Source: Acidimicrobiales bacterium
GTDB taxonomy: Bacteria; Actinomycetota; Acidimicrobiia; Acidimicrobiales; Aldehydirespiratoraceae
DNA length: 64,000 nucleotides
Direction: 5' to 3'
NCBI GenBank assembly: GCA_029246685.1
Contig: JAQWMR010000010.1
Coordinates: 496,001 to 560,000 of the forward strand
Part shown: positions 50,106 through 58,802 of the stretch, in pieces
Numbering within the stretch: the first letter of the stretch is position 1
Layout of the letters: each line of letters begins with the position of its first letter
Made by a program: the position numbers and the translations under genes
Notes under the pieces: generated by a model
Told to the model about the DNA's origin: nothing
Databases searched by the model: none
What the model saw: the letters and a program-made list of their open reading frames with translations, nothing else

Positions 50106-51092
50106 ATGCTGCCCATCGCGGTCGACGCCATGGGCGGCGACCATGCGCCGGCAGAAATCGTTGCCGGAGCCCGCTGTGCGGCGGAGGAGTTCGACATTCC
50201 CGTCGTGCTCGTTGGTCGGCCCGCTGACCTGGCTGACACCGGTGATCTGGAGATCATCGAGGCGAGTGAAGTGATCGCGATGGACGCCGAGCCTGGCTCG
50301 AGCGTCCGCAAGATGAAGGACTCGTCGCTGGTTCGCGCCGCCGAGGCCGTTCGTGACGGCCAGGCGTCCGCCATGGTCTCGGCCGGCAACACCGGCGCCA
50401 CGATGGCGTCGGCGCTCTTGCGGATGGGTCGGATCAAGGGCGTCAGTCGTCCGGCGATCGCGACGCCCATCCCCGCACCGGGGACCACCCCCACCACCCT
50501 GCTCGATGCGGGCGCCAACGCGGAGTGCAAGCCGGAGTGGCTGGTCGAGTTCGCGCAGATGGGTGCCGTGTACGCCCGCGATCGATTCGGGATTGAGCAG
50601 CCCCGCGTTGGTCTGCTTTCGATCGGCGAGGAAGCCGGCAAGGGTAGCCCCTTCGTCAAGGAGTGCTTCGGGCTGCTCGAGGACCCGCGGTGGGCCTCGG
50701 CCGCCGGCGCCAACTGGATCGGCAACGTCGAAGGCCGCGATGTGATGACCGACGAGGTGGACGTGATCGTCACCGACGGCTTCACCGGCAACGTCACCCT
50801 CAAGACGCTCGAAGGTGCGATGAAGGCGCTCATCGGGCGCCTGCTCGTCGGGATCGACACGGATGACGACACCCGAGCGGCTGGTGCCGCACTCGGCGGC
50901 GTCCTCGGCGAGATGATGACCGAACTCCATCCCGATTCGGTCGGAGGCGCACTTCTGCTGGGCGTCAAGGGTGTGTGCGTGATCTCGCACGGATCCAGCT
51001 CGTCGGATGCGATGACCAGCGCGATTCGTGTCGCCGCGGAGATGGTCGAGGTCGAGATGGTGAATCACCTGACGACCGCCGTGCAGCGTTGA
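50106..51092 (+). CDS. plsX: Phosphate acyltransferase PlsX
   Basis: The 328-aa protein starts MLPIAVDAMGGDHAP, the classic PlsX N-terminus, followed by EVIAMDAEPGSSVRKMKDSS, SAGNTGATMASALL, LLDAGANAECK, and DVIVTDGFTGNVTLKTLEG. PlsX makes acyl-phosphate from acyl-ACP for glycerolipid synthesis. The ATG at 50106 is four bases after the rpmF stop. The gene ends before a stem-loop and is followed by acpP with its own promoter. Confidence 0.96.
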   Translation: MLPIAVDAMGGDHAPAEIVAGARCAAEEFDIPVVLVGRPADLADTGDLEIIEASEVIAMDAEPGSSVRKMKDSSLVRAAEAVRDGQASAMVSAGNTGATMASALLRMGRIKGVSRPAIATPIPAPGTTPTTLLDAGANAECKPEWLVEFAQMGAVYARDRFGIEQPRVGLLSIGEEAGKGSPFVKECFGLLEDPRWASAAGANWIGNVEGRDVMTDEVDVIVTDGFTGNVTLKTLEGAMKALIGRLLVGIDTDDDTRAAGAALGGVLGEMMTELHPDSVGGALLLGVKGVCVISHGSSSSDAMTSAIRVAAEMVEVEMVNHLTTAVQR

Positions 51093-51106
51093 ACAGCCAG
51101 CCGAAC

Positions 51107-51126
51107 GACTGAAATCAGTCTTCTTT
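51107..51126 (+). terminator. plsX terminator
   Basis: GACTGA, loop AA and TCAGTC (51107-51120), followed by TTCTTT, form a short intrinsic-type terminator 15 bases after the plsX stop. ATTCAGTCTTC at 51134-51144 repeats the second arm and its tail. Confidence 0.6.
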
Positions 51127-51170
51127 GAGTGGTATTCAGTCTTCACAAGCGCACAAGCTTTCCTGCCCGG

Positions 51171-51231
51171 TAGGGTCGCCCCGTGCCATGCGCATCCCCG
51201 CCGGATGCCAAGGTTCTGAGCTTCCAAGGAG
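51171..51231 (+). promoter_or_regulatory. acpP promoter and 54-base leader
   Basis: TAGGGT at 51171-51176 is six bases before GTG 51183, the leaderless spacing. But a strong AAGGAG (51226-51231) precedes the in-frame GTG 51237. Either the ACP begins at 51183 with an 18-residue extension, or 51183 is the transcription start and 51237 the start codon, leaving a 54-base leader. Confidence 0.55.
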
Positions 51232-51236
51232 ATGAA

Positions 51237-51527
51237 GTGCCCGCAGAAACGCACGTGGAACAGGGTCCTGTCAGTCGCGATGAGGTTCTCACCATCGTCA
51301 AGGACCAGCTCGCCGACATTCTCGAGATCGAGCCGTCGAGCATCAACGAGGGCGACGCATTCGCGGACGACCTCGATGCCGACTCGCTTGCCCTCATCGA
51401 GCTCGTGGAAGCCCTCGAAGAGGAGCTCGCCGAGCGAGCCTCCGGATTCCGTATCGACGACGAGGACCTCGAGGACCTCCGGACGGTGCGAGACGCCGTC
51501 GACTACGTCGTCGCCAAGTTGGGTTGA
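51237..51527 (+). CDS. acpP: Acyl carrier protein
   Basis: The product (96 aa from GTG 51237) has the ACP four-helix signature: [25 protein letters not shown], then [21 protein letters not shown], where the DSL Ser carries 4'-phosphopantetheine. The C-terminal half [21 protein letters not shown] is normal. I choose GTG 51237 because AAGGAG lies five bases upstream; an in-frame GTG at 51183 would extend it. The plsX-acpP-rnc order is the usual fatty acid/phospholipid neighbourhood. Confidence 0.93.
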   Translation: MPAETHVEQGPVSRDEVLTIVKDQLADILEIEPSSINEGDAFADDLDADSLALIELVEALEEELAERASGFRIDDEDLEDLRTVRDAVDYVVAKLG

Positions 51528-51531
51528 GGTT

Positions 51532-52242
51532 CTGGCCTCAACGTCCACCGCTGTCTCGCTCGAAGAGCGCCTTGGGTACAGCTTCCGTGACCCCGAGCTG
51601 CTCGCGACCGCTCTCTCGCATCGCTCGTGGTGCTCCGAGCACGCGGGCGAGCAATCGAATGAGCGGCTCGAGTTTCTCGGCGACGCCGTGCTCGGCGTCG
51701 TCGTCACCGATCATCTCTACACGACCTTCCCCGACCATCCCGAGGGCCAACTCGCCAAGACTCGGGCGGCAGTCGTGAGCGCCGCTGCGCTCGCTGATGT
51801 CGGGCGCGCGCTCGAGCTCGGCGCCCACATTCGGCTCGGCAAGGGCGAGGCCTCGTCCGGAGGAGGCGACAAGTCATCGATCCTCTCCGACGCGGTCGAG
51901 GCGGTGATCGGCGCGATGTATCTCGACGGCGGACTGGAGACGGCCCGCCGTTTCGTGCTGGGCCAACTCGGTGACCCCATTGCCGAAGCGGCCACAGTGC
52001 CGGGACGCCGTGACTACAAGACCCGCCTGCAAGAGCTGGCGGCGTCCGCGGGTGAAGGCCCGCCGGTGTACGAGATCAGCGAGAGCGGTCCCGATCACCT
52101 CAAACGATTCGAAGCCGCCGTGACGATCGGTGGAGAGATCCGAGGGACCGGCGACGGTTCCTCGAAGAAGGAAGCCGAGCAACGCGCCGCGCGTGCCGCC
52201 TATGACGCGCACTCGGCCCAGGATGGAGCATCCGATGTTTGA
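51532..52242 (+). CDS. rnc: Ribonuclease III
   Basis: The protein has the RNase III catalytic domain with the signature [13 protein letters not shown] and the second acidic patch [16 protein letters not shown], then a dsRNA-binding domain ([14 protein letters not shown] and [17 protein letters not shown]). It processes rRNA precursors and double-stranded RNA. The frame has no ATG, GTG or TTG between the acpP stop and the homologous N-terminus. The CTG at 51532, four bases after GAGG (51525-51528), is the best start (236 aa); otherwise a non-standard start or coupling to acpP is needed. Its end overlaps the Fpg-like gene start by eight bases. Confidence 0.92.
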   Translation: MASTSTAVSLEERLGYSFRDPELLATALSHRSWCSEHAGEQSNERLEFLGDAVLGVVVTDHLYTTFPDHPEGQLAKTRAAVVSAAALADVGRALELGAHIRLGKGEASSGGGDKSSILSDAVEAVIGAMYLDGGLETARRFVLGQLGDPIAEAATVPGRRDYKTRLQELAASAGEGPPVYEISESGPDHLKRFEAAVTIGGEIRGTGDGSSKKEAEQRAARAAYDAHSAQDGASDV

Positions 52243-53068
52243 AATCCCTGAAGTCGAGACGGTTCGCCGTGACCTCGACCGCGACCTGGTCGGGAAGAAG
52301 GTGAAAGATGCGGAAGCGATGAGCATGAAGACGCTCGGTCGCTACAAGAACCGTAAGGCGTTCACCTCGCAGCTGGAAGGCATGAAGATCACCGGTGTCG
52401 AGCGAAAGGGCCTCTACATCACGATCGTTCTGGACGGCGACTCCACGCTGGTGGTCGATCTCGGGTCCACCGGTTCGCTGCGGCGCCACGCCAACAAAGA
52501 TGCGGTCGACGGCGACACCGAAATCGTGATCACGTTCACCCAGCACGGACAGCTTCGCCTCCTGGACTCGAAGAGTTCGGCGCAGGCATTCGTGGTCGAC
52601 ACCGACGCGCTGGCGGACGAACTGCCCGAGCTCGACGGCTACGGCCTGGACCCGGTGGACGAGCCGGTCTCGTGGACGGCCTTCGGCCGCACGCTGCTGC
52701 AGCATCAGACGAAGCTCAAGACCTTGATCACGGACTCGTCGTTCGTCATCGGGATCGGCGACATCTACGCCGACGAGATCCTCTTCCACGCCGGCCTTCG
52801 CCACGACCGCTTGAGCGACTCGCTGTCGAGCCAGGAGATCCGCCGCCTGCACCGCGCTGTCGTCGGCACCCTCCACGACGCCATCAAGTACCGCGGGACG
52901 TCCGTCGACGATCGTCTCTTCATCGGCCCGTTCGGCCAGCCCGGCGAGTACGGCGAGCACCTCGAGGTGTGGGGCAAGCACGGCGACCTCAGCGGCCGGA
53001 GTCGACTGCCGATCCAGCGCGTGAAGTTCGGCGGCAGTTGGACGTACTACTGCGACACCCAGGTGTAG
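52235..53068 (+). CDS. Fpg/Nei-family DNA glycosylase-like protein lacking Pro2 and the zinc finger
   Basis: The 277-aa protein aligns with formamidopyrimidine-DNA glycosylase: [27 protein letters not shown] with the conserved Lys, a GSTGSLR strand, and the helix-two-turn-helix ([17 protein letters not shown]). Yet residue 2 is Phe (EIPEVE register), where Fpg needs Pro2 as its nucleophile. The C-terminal Cys4 zinc finger is reduced to a single Cys ([15 protein letters not shown]; the first CxxC is GKHG). It may still bind damaged DNA, or use another nucleophile such as the conserved Lys. Start ATG 52235 is fixed by the EVETVRR motif. It is followed by a strong palindromic terminator and smc. 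Confidence 0.85.
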   Translation: MFEIPEVETVRRDLDRDLVGKKVKDAEAMSMKTLGRYKNRKAFTSQLEGMKITGVERKGLYITIVLDGDSTLVVDLGSTGSLRRHANKDAVDGDTEIVITFTQHGQLRLLDSKSSAQAFVVDTDALADELPELDGYGLDPVDEPVSWTAFGRTLLQHQTKLKTLITDSSFVIGIGDIYADEILFHAGLRHDRLSDSLSSQEIRRLHRAVVGTLHDAIKYRGTSVDDRLFIGPFGQPGEYGEHLEVWGKHGDLSGRSRLPIQRVKFGGSWTYYCDTQV

Positions 53069-53118
53069 GTTCTGTGAGCTTGAAGCGACTGTATGGGTCG
53101 TCTCAAGCTCACAGAACC
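53068..53118. terminator. Long perfect palindromic terminator after the Fpg-like gene
   Basis: Arms of 16 bp (53068-53083, starting GGTTCTGTGAGC, and 53103-53118) are perfectly complementary. The 19-base loop contains a further CGAC/GTCG pairing, so the full hairpin is longer. It begins in the last base of the Fpg-like stop codon. CCCCTTTGTTTG follows, a weak T-rich tail. Confidence 0.75.
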
Positions 53119-53184
53119 CCTTTGTTTGAGCTAATCCACAGGGTTTCCACAGGCAGGGGACTACACAGATGTAATTCGGGTTGC

Positions 53185-53190
53185 TACCGT
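53185..53190 (+). promoter_or_regulatory. -10 hexamer TACCGT for smc
   Basis: TACCGT ends eight bases before the smc ATG at 53199 and no Shine-Dalgarno is present, fitting a leaderless or near-leaderless transcript. Confidence 0.5.
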
Positions 53191-53198
53191 CATCCCTG

Positions 53199-56100
53199 AT
53201 GCATCTGAAGAACCTCACGTTGAAGGGCTTCAAGTCCTTTGCCGACACGACCTCGATCGATCTCGAGCCCGGCGTTACTGTCGTCGTCGGCCCCAATGGT
53301 TCGGGCAAATCCAACGTCGTCGACGCGATCGCATGGGTCCTCGGCGCTCAGGCTCCCACGTCGGTCCGGTCCGGCAAGATGGACGACGTCATCTTCGCCG
53401 GTACCACCGGTAAGGCCGCGCTCGGACGCGCCGAGGTGTCGCTCACGATCGACAACAACTCCGGCATGCTCCCCGTCGAGTTCAACGAGGTGAAGATCAC
53501 CCGCACGCTGTTCCGCTCCGGCGACAGCGAATACGCCATCAACGGCGTGCCGTGCCGCCTCCTCGACATCACGGAGTTGCTGAGCGACGGCGGCGTTGGC
53601 CGCCAGCAGCACGTCATCGTGTCACAGGGCCAGATCGACGCCGTGCTCAACGCCCGCCCCGAAGATCGTCGCTCGATCATCGAGGAAGCGGCCGGCGTCC
53701 TGAAGTATCGCAAGCGCAAGGACCGCGCCGAGCGCCGACTCACCTCGAGCGATACCGACCTCACCCGCGTGAAGGACCTCATGCGGGAGGTCCGTCGCCA
53801 GCTGCGTCCCCTCGAGAAGCAGGCGGAGGCAGCACGCCGCCACGGTGATCTCGTCGGCGAACTCACCGCGCTGCGCATACATCTGGCCGGCCGCGAGATC
53901 GACGATCTTCGGGTGAAGCTGACGACAGTCAGCGAGCTCCGGTCCACCCGCGGCGAACGCGAAGCCACCAACAAGGCCGAGCTCGAGCGTCTCAGCGCCG
54001 AGGTGTCATCCGACGAACGTCGTCTTGCGGATCACGGTGGCGACGATCTCGGCGACACCCTGGTGCGCTTGGAGTCCATGCGTGAGCGAGCGCGGGGCCT
54101 GTCGGCGGTCATCGCCGAACGGCGACGCGGCGTGGACCGCGAACGGGCGGCGTTCACGGACCGAGGCGTCATCGCCAACCTCGAAGCCGAAGCGGCACGG
54201 TCACGCGAGGACCTCGAGCGAGTTGAGGCCGAGCTGGCCGAGCTGGCGCCCGACGTCAAGCGGCTGGAGACAGCCGAGCGTGAGCTGGCCACCGACCGCG
54301 ATCGGTTCCAGGTCGAGTGGGGCGAAGGCGTCCCGGTACCGAGCGGACAGGCCGCTGAGGTCCGCGGTGAGCTCGGTGCGCTTCGAGCGTCGATCGAGCG
54401 CGGAAGTGGCGAGGTCGCCCGTCTCCAGACGCGGCTCACGGAGCTCGAAGAGCGTCGAACGGATCTGGACCGCGACGCAACCGAACGGCGCAGCGAGCTG
54501 TCGGCTCTACATGATGAAGAAGAGCCGCTCGTGTCAGCTCACGAAGCGGCCGATTTGTCCCGGCTTGCCGCTGAGGACGAGTTGGCGACCGCGCAGGCCA
54601 CACAAGCTGACGCCGAGGCCGACCACCATCGTTGGTCGGCTCGGGCTGAAGCTCTGGCGCTTGCGTTGGACGATGCCCGCGCCGCAGCAGGCGCGGCTGC
54701 GCTCACAGACGTCGACGGCGTGCTGGGCACGGTGCTCGATCTCGTGGCGGTTGATGCCGGCTGGGAGCAGGCGTTCGAGTCGGCCATCGGCGAGGCGCTT
54801 GGTGCGGTGGTCGTGCGCGACCCGCAAGCAGCCCGTGACGCTCTCGACTTCCTCAGTGCAGGCGACTCCACGGGGGAGGTGCTGGCCCTCGGAGGCGCGG
54901 CTCGGGCGAGTGACCCTGGAGGGGACTCCATCCGTGCTCGCGTCCGAGGGACCCAGCCCGGTGTCGATGCGCTGCTCGACGCACTGATCGGCCACGTCGG
55001 TGTGGTCGATGGCGATTGGCGGGCGGCAGCAGATGCGGTCGTCGCCGATTCGACGCGGACTGTCGTCACCCGCGAGGGCGACCGATTCGGTCCGGACGGC
55101 TGGCGGCTCGGCGCGAGTGCCTCGGGCGCGACGGGCGCGGCGCTGGCCGAGGCAGAGGAGCGGGCTGCGGCGACGCAGGCTGCGTGCGAGTCGTGCGACC
55201 GAATGGTGGCGCAGGCGCGCGAAGCCTTGGCCGCCCGGCAGGCAGCGGCCGCGGATCTCGCCGAACGGCTCGATGGCATCGACGGTGGCCTCACCGCCGC
55301 CGCCGACGCGCTGCAGCGGATCGAAGCCGATCGCCGTGACGTCAGCACCGAGGTCGATGCGCTGCAAGGTCGCTTCGACGAGCTGGCAGCGCGCGTCGAT
55401 CGTGAGACTGGCCGCGTGGAGGAGCTCGAGACGAGCCTGCCCACGCTCGAGGCCGACGAGACGGAGTCGCTCGAGAAGGGGCGCCGCCTCGCTGCCGATC
55501 GGTCCGACATCGAAGAACGGGCAAGCGCGGTCGGGTCCCTTCGCACCGACATCAAGACCCGCGCCGCCGGCCTCGGGGAGCGCCAGACGTTCCTGTCCAC
55601 GCGGCTCGCAGAGATCTATGCTCGGCTCGAGCGCGACGCAGAAGAGCGCGCGGCGGCGGGCGAACAGCGCGAGACGCTGGACCGAAAGGCTGCGGTACTC
55701 AAGCAGCTCGCGGCGTCGGTCGCCACGCGGTCCTCGGTGGTCGACGGCCGACTGGAAGACGTGCGCGAGAAGCGACGTCAGCAGTCCGAGGCCGCCCAGC
55801 AGATCACCCGGCGTCTCGACGATCTCCGTCGGGCGCGATCCGAGGCCGAGAAGCAGCTGGAGAACATCCGCGTGCAGTCCGCTCGGGCCGATGTCGAGGA
55901 AGCCGAGCTGCGCACCAAGCTCCAGGGGGCGGTCGAGCGGCTGCGAGCCGAGCACGACCTTGCCCCGGATGTCGCCGTGTCGGCACCCTGCCCGCCGCTC
56001 GACGAAGGGGTCGAGTCCGCCAGCCGCGCCGCCCAACTCGAGTCAGAGCTGGAGATCATGGGGCCGGTCAACCCGCTGGCGCTCGAGGAGTACCAGTCGC

Positions 56101-56672
56101 TTCAAGAGCGCCACACATTCCTGCAAGGACAGCTGGACGACATCCGCGGCACTCGCCGCGAGTTGTCGAAGGTGATCACCTCGATCGATGAGGAGATCGT
56201 CACCGTCTTCGCATCTGCATTCGCTGATGTGGCTGTGAACTTCGAGCAGCTGTTCGAGACGCTGTTCCCCGGTGGGCAGGGCTCGCTTGCCCTCACGGAC
56301 CCGACCGACCTGCTCAACACCGGTATCGAGATCAGTGCCCGTCCGTCGGGCAAGAACGTGCGCAAGCTCTCGCTGCTCAGCGGTGGTGAACGCACGCTCA
56401 CCGCACTGGCGTTCCTCTTCGCAGTCTTCCGCAGCCGGCCGTCGCCCTTCTACGTGATGGACGAGGTCGAGGCCGCGCTGGACGATGTCAACCTTCACCG
56501 CTTCCTCGCACTCGTCGACGAGTTCCGGGCCGACGCCCAGATGCTCCTGGTCAGCCACCAGAAGCGCACGATGGAAGCGGCCGATTGCCTCTACGGCGTG
56601 TCGATGAAGCCAGGTGGATCCAGCCGGGTCGTCAGTGAGAAGGTGTCCTCGGCGTCTGTCGAGGTCGTCTGA
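53199..56672 (+). CDS. smc: Chromosome segregation protein SMC
   Basis: The 1157-aa protein starts MHLKNLTLKGFKSFAD with Walker A GPNGSGKSN (residues 33-41) and the QGQID signature before the first coiled coil. Coiled coil 1 runs about 170-490, the hinge about 500-650 (TDVDGVLGTVLDLVAVD, GWEQAFESAIGEALGAVVV), and coiled coil 2 about 660-1000. The C-terminal ABC half has LSLLSGGERTLTALAFL and Walker B PFYVMDEVEAALDD. SMC dimers with ScpA/B (not in this window) extrude DNA loops and compact the chromosome. ATG 53199 is preferred over TTG 53181. The family length is normal. Confidence 0.97.
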   Translation: MHLKNLTLKGFKSFADTTSIDLEPGVTVVVGPNGSGKSNVVDAIAWVLGAQAPTSVRSGKMDDVIFAGTTGKAALGRAEVSLTIDNNSGMLPVEFNEVKITRTLFRSGDSEYAINGVPCRLLDITELLSDGGVGRQQHVIVSQGQIDAVLNARPEDRRSIIEEAAGVLKYRKRKDRAERRLTSSDTDLTRVKDLMREVRRQLRPLEKQAEAARRHGDLVGELTALRIHLAGREIDDLRVKLTTVSELRSTRGEREATNKAELERLSAEVSSDERRLADHGGDDLGDTLVRLESMRERARGLSAVIAERRRGVDRERAAFTDRGVIANLEAEAARSREDLERVEAELAELAPDVKRLETAERELATDRDRFQVEWGEGVPVPSGQAAEVRGELGALRASIERGSGEVARLQTRLTELEERRTDLDRDATERRSELSALHDEEEPLVSAHEAADLSRLAAEDELATAQATQADAEADHHRWSARAEALALALDDARAAAGAAALTDVDGVLGTVLDLVAVDAGWEQAFESAIGEALGAVVVRDPQAARDALDFLSAGDSTGEVLALGGAARASDPGGDSIRARVRGTQPGVDALLDALIGHVGVVDGDWRAAADAVVADSTRTVVTREGDRFGPDGWRLGASASGATGAALAEAEERAAATQAACESCDRMVAQAREALAARQAAAADLAERLDGIDGGLTAAADALQRIEADRRDVSTEVDALQGRFDELAARVDRETGRVEELETSLPTLEADETESLEKGRRLAADRSDIEERASAVGSLRTDIKTRAAGLGERQTFLSTRLAEIYARLERDAEERAAAGEQRETLDRKAAVLKQLAASVATRSSVVDGRLEDVREKRRQQSEAAQQITRRLDDLRRARSEAEKQLENIRVQSARADVEEAELRTKLQGAVERLRAEHDLAPDVAVSAPCPPLDEGVESASRAAQLESELEIMGPVNPLALEEYQSLQERHTFLQGQLDDIRGTRRELSKVITSIDEEIVTVFASAFADVAVNFEQLFETLFPGGQGSLALTDPTDLLNTGIEISARPSGKNVRKLSLLSGGERTLTALAFLFAVFRSRPSPFYVMDEVEAALDDVNLHRFLALVDEFRADAQMLLVSHQKRTMEAADCLYGVSMKPGGSSRVVSEKVSSASVEVV

Positions 56673-56702
56673 CCGGCCGCTCCTCTCCAGCAAAGGCACA
56701 CC

Positions 56703-57545
56703 ATGCACTTCGGCGTGACGATCTTCCCCGCGGCGGATGCCATGCATCCGGCCGACCTTGGCAAAGCGCTCGAGGAGCGGGGGTTCGAGTCGTTCTGGGT
56801 AGCTGAGCACACGCACATTCCGGCAAGCCGCAAGAGCCCGTGGCCCGGCGGCGCCGAGCTGCCGCAGATGTACTACGAGACGATGGACCCGTTCGTCGCG
56901 CTGACGGCAGCGGCGTCGGCGACCACGTCGTTGAAGGTCGCGACGGGCATCTGTCTCGTGCCGCAGCATCATCCGATCACGCTTGCGAAGCAGGTGGCGT
57001 CGATCGACCAGATCTCCGGAGGCCGGTTCCTGTTCGGCGTTGGCGGAGGCTGGAATGCGGAGGAGATGGAGAACCACGGCGGCGACTTTTCGCAGCGGTG
57101 GAAGCAGCAGCGCGAGAGCGTCGAGGCAATGAAGGCGATCTGGGCCGACGACCCTGCCGAGTACCACGGCGACCTGATCGACTTCGATCCGATCTTCTCG
57201 AAGCCGAAGCCTGTCCAGACGCCGCACCCGCCGATCCATGTCGGCGGCGCGGCGCCCTACGGGCCGCGCCGAGCGGCCCGTTACGGCAACGGATGGATGC
57301 CGATCAACGGCCGGGGCTCGATGCTCGATGAGCTCGGCATCCTCGCCGCCGAGTGCGAGAAGAACGGACGCGATTCGAGCGAGATCGAGCTGTCGCTCTA
57401 CGCCGCGCCGCCGGATCCGGCCGAGGTCGAGCGTCACGAAGCCGCCGGCGTCTCCCGCTTCGTCTTCGGACTCCCCCCTGCGGGCGCTGATGTGCTGCTG
57501 CCCATCCTCGACGAGTACGCCAAGGTCATCGCCGCGACGGCTTAG
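56703..57545 (+). CDS. LLM-class F420-dependent-type oxidoreductase
   Basis: The 280-aa protein has the luciferase-like TIM-barrel features: MHFGVTIFPAADAMHP, GFESFWVAEHTHIP, LKVATGICLVPQHHPITLAKQVASIDQISGGRFLFGVGGGWN and HVGGAAPYGPRRAARYGNGWMP. In actinobacteria this subgroup mostly uses F420 in place of FMN; the substrate is unknown. It has a separate start 30 bases after smc, where ftsY often lies in other genomes, so it is an accessory insertion in this conserved neighbourhood. The end overlaps the convergent cyclase gene by four bases. Confidence 0.88.
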   Translation: MHFGVTIFPAADAMHPADLGKALEERGFESFWVAEHTHIPASRKSPWPGGAELPQMYYETMDPFVALTAAASATTSLKVATGICLVPQHHPITLAKQVASIDQISGGRFLFGVGGGWNAEEMENHGGDFSQRWKQQRESVEAMKAIWADDPAEYHGDLIDFDPIFSKPKPVQTPHPPIHVGGAAPYGPRRAARYGNGWMPINGRGSMLDELGILAAECEKNGRDSSEIELSLYAAPPDPAEVERHEAAGVSRFVFGLPPAGADVLLPILDEYAKVIAATA

Positions 57546-58075
57546 CCCAGCCGCTGGAGCCAGATCGGGTCGGTGACGCCCTTGACGTTCACGGGGCCGA
57601 CCGGCTGAAGGACGAGCGACGTGTCGATCGTGGGGCCGCACGCCTCGAGCACCGGCTCGGAGACGAGAAGCTCGCCGGGACCGGCGAGCGCGGAGACCCG
57701 CGCTGCGACGTTGACGGTCTGACCGACGAGATCGTCGCCCCGAGGGACGCACTCGCCGTAGTGCAGGCCCATGCGCATGGCGAGCGGGAAGCCGCTGCGG
57801 CGGGCGTCGTCGGCGGCGCGGGCGAAATTCGCGGCGCCGGTGAGTCCGTCGATGGCCGTCGGGAACCAGAGCATCAGGCCGTCGCCGAGTTCCTTCACGA
57901 CTCGTGCGCCGTCTCGACTCTCGATGACGCCGTGTGCGAGGGCCACCTGTCGGTCGAGCACTTCAACCGCGGCCTGATCGCCGACGAGGTCGTTGTACTC
58001 CGTGAACCCGACGAGGTCGGTGAAGAGCACACACCCGGTGGTGACCTCGACCGCGGCGTCGGGCGGGGCGGTCAC
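57542..58075 (-). CDS. Class III adenylate/guanylate cyclase domain protein
   Basis: The 177-aa protein is a stand-alone class III cyclase catalytic domain: VLFTDLVGFTEYNDLVG (metal-binding Asp), KELGDGLMLWFPTA (second Asp), AMRMGLHYGECVPRGDDLVGQTVNVAARVSALAGPGELLVS. Metal-binding residues appear kept; the base-selecting Lys/Asp pair is not certain. GTG 58075 overlaps the stop of the upstream DUF4097-like gene (GTGA), so expression is coupled. It lacks sensor or membrane segments and may be cytosolic. Whether it makes cAMP cannot be told. Confidence 0.85.
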   Translation of the reverse strand: MTAPPDAAVEVTTGCVLFTDLVGFTEYNDLVGDQAAVEVLDRQVALAHGVIESRDGARVVKELGDGLMLWFPTAIDGLTGAANFARAADDARRSGFPLAMRMGLHYGECVPRGDDLVGQTVNVAARVSALAGPGELLVSEPVLEACGPTIDTSLVLQPVGPVNVKGVTDPIWLQRLG

Positions 58076-58721
58076 GACTCCACCTGAATCCGGCCACTGA
58101 TCGACGTTGCACGAACGGTGCAGTCACAGCCGGCAGGAGCGGGGGAATCGTCGTCCTTGCCGGTGAGCCGGTGCACGGCCGTTCCAGCTGGGAGGGTGAC
58201 ACTGATCCTGCCGGAGACGGTGTCGGCGTCGACGTCATGGGCGCCGGCCATCTCGATCTCGATCCGGCTACTGATGCAATGGGCCCGGACGGGGCCGTCC
58301 ACGTTCTCCAGCGTGATCCGTCCGCTGTTGGTGGACGCGTCGGCGCCGGCGCTCGCGCCGATCTCCACTCGGGTGCTCTCCGCTCGCACCCGGCACACGC
58401 CGGTGGCTCGCAGGACCGTGACGCGGCCGGACTGGGAACGGGCGTCGACCGTTGTGCCCGACTCGACTTCGATTCGGCCGGACTTCGTATTCGCGGCCAC
58501 AGCGCCGGCCGGCCCCTCGACAGTGATGCGCCCGGACTCGGTCCCGATGCCGACATCCGTCCCCGCGGGGACGCAAACGGTGACCCGTCCGCTCGTGGTC
58601 GTGACCGTCGTTGTGTCGGCGCCTCGTCCACCCGCGCATCGCCAGCCACGACGATGTCGTTGCGGTCTTCGGCGATCACGCGCACGCGACCGCTGGATGT
58701 CGATATTCGCACGGCGGTCAC
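58072..58721 (-). pseudogene. DUF4097-like beta-repeat protein gene with a frameshift
   Basis: Two frames carry one continuous repeat pattern. From GTG 58721 the protein reads VRISTSSGRVRVIAEDRNDIVVAGDARVDEA, and from just after base 58618 the pattern TTTVTTTSGRVTV, GIGTESGRITVEG, NTKSGRIEVES and SISGRIQVES continues in another frame to the stop at 58072. A GC dinucleotide in GGCGCC (58618-58623) looks inserted; removing it restores D-E-A-D-T-T-T. The repeated TxSGRIxVE units are the DUF4097 beta-helix type seen in surface or membrane-associated proteins. It may be a real frameshift, a phase-variable site or an assembly error. The last part alone (58072-58500) can also be read as a 142-aa protein. 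Confidence 0.7.
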
Positions 58722-58802
58722 GGGGGCGACCGTACGAAACCCGTCCGCGTCAGGGCAAGGGAATGTGCCATCTGTCGCAATGGTGCTCGGCGGGCGGGCG
58801 GC

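Noticed and set aside
53132-53151. Two DnaA-box-like sequences (TAATCCACA, GTTTCCACA) upstream of smc
   Set aside because: Each differs from TTATCCACA by one or two bases, there are only two, and no dnaA, dnaN or AT-rich unwinding region is present; not an origin.
58268-58639. 123-aa minus-strand frame across the frameshift region
   Set aside because: It has His/Arg-rich shadow composition and none of the SGRIxVE repeats that mark the real gene in the other frames.
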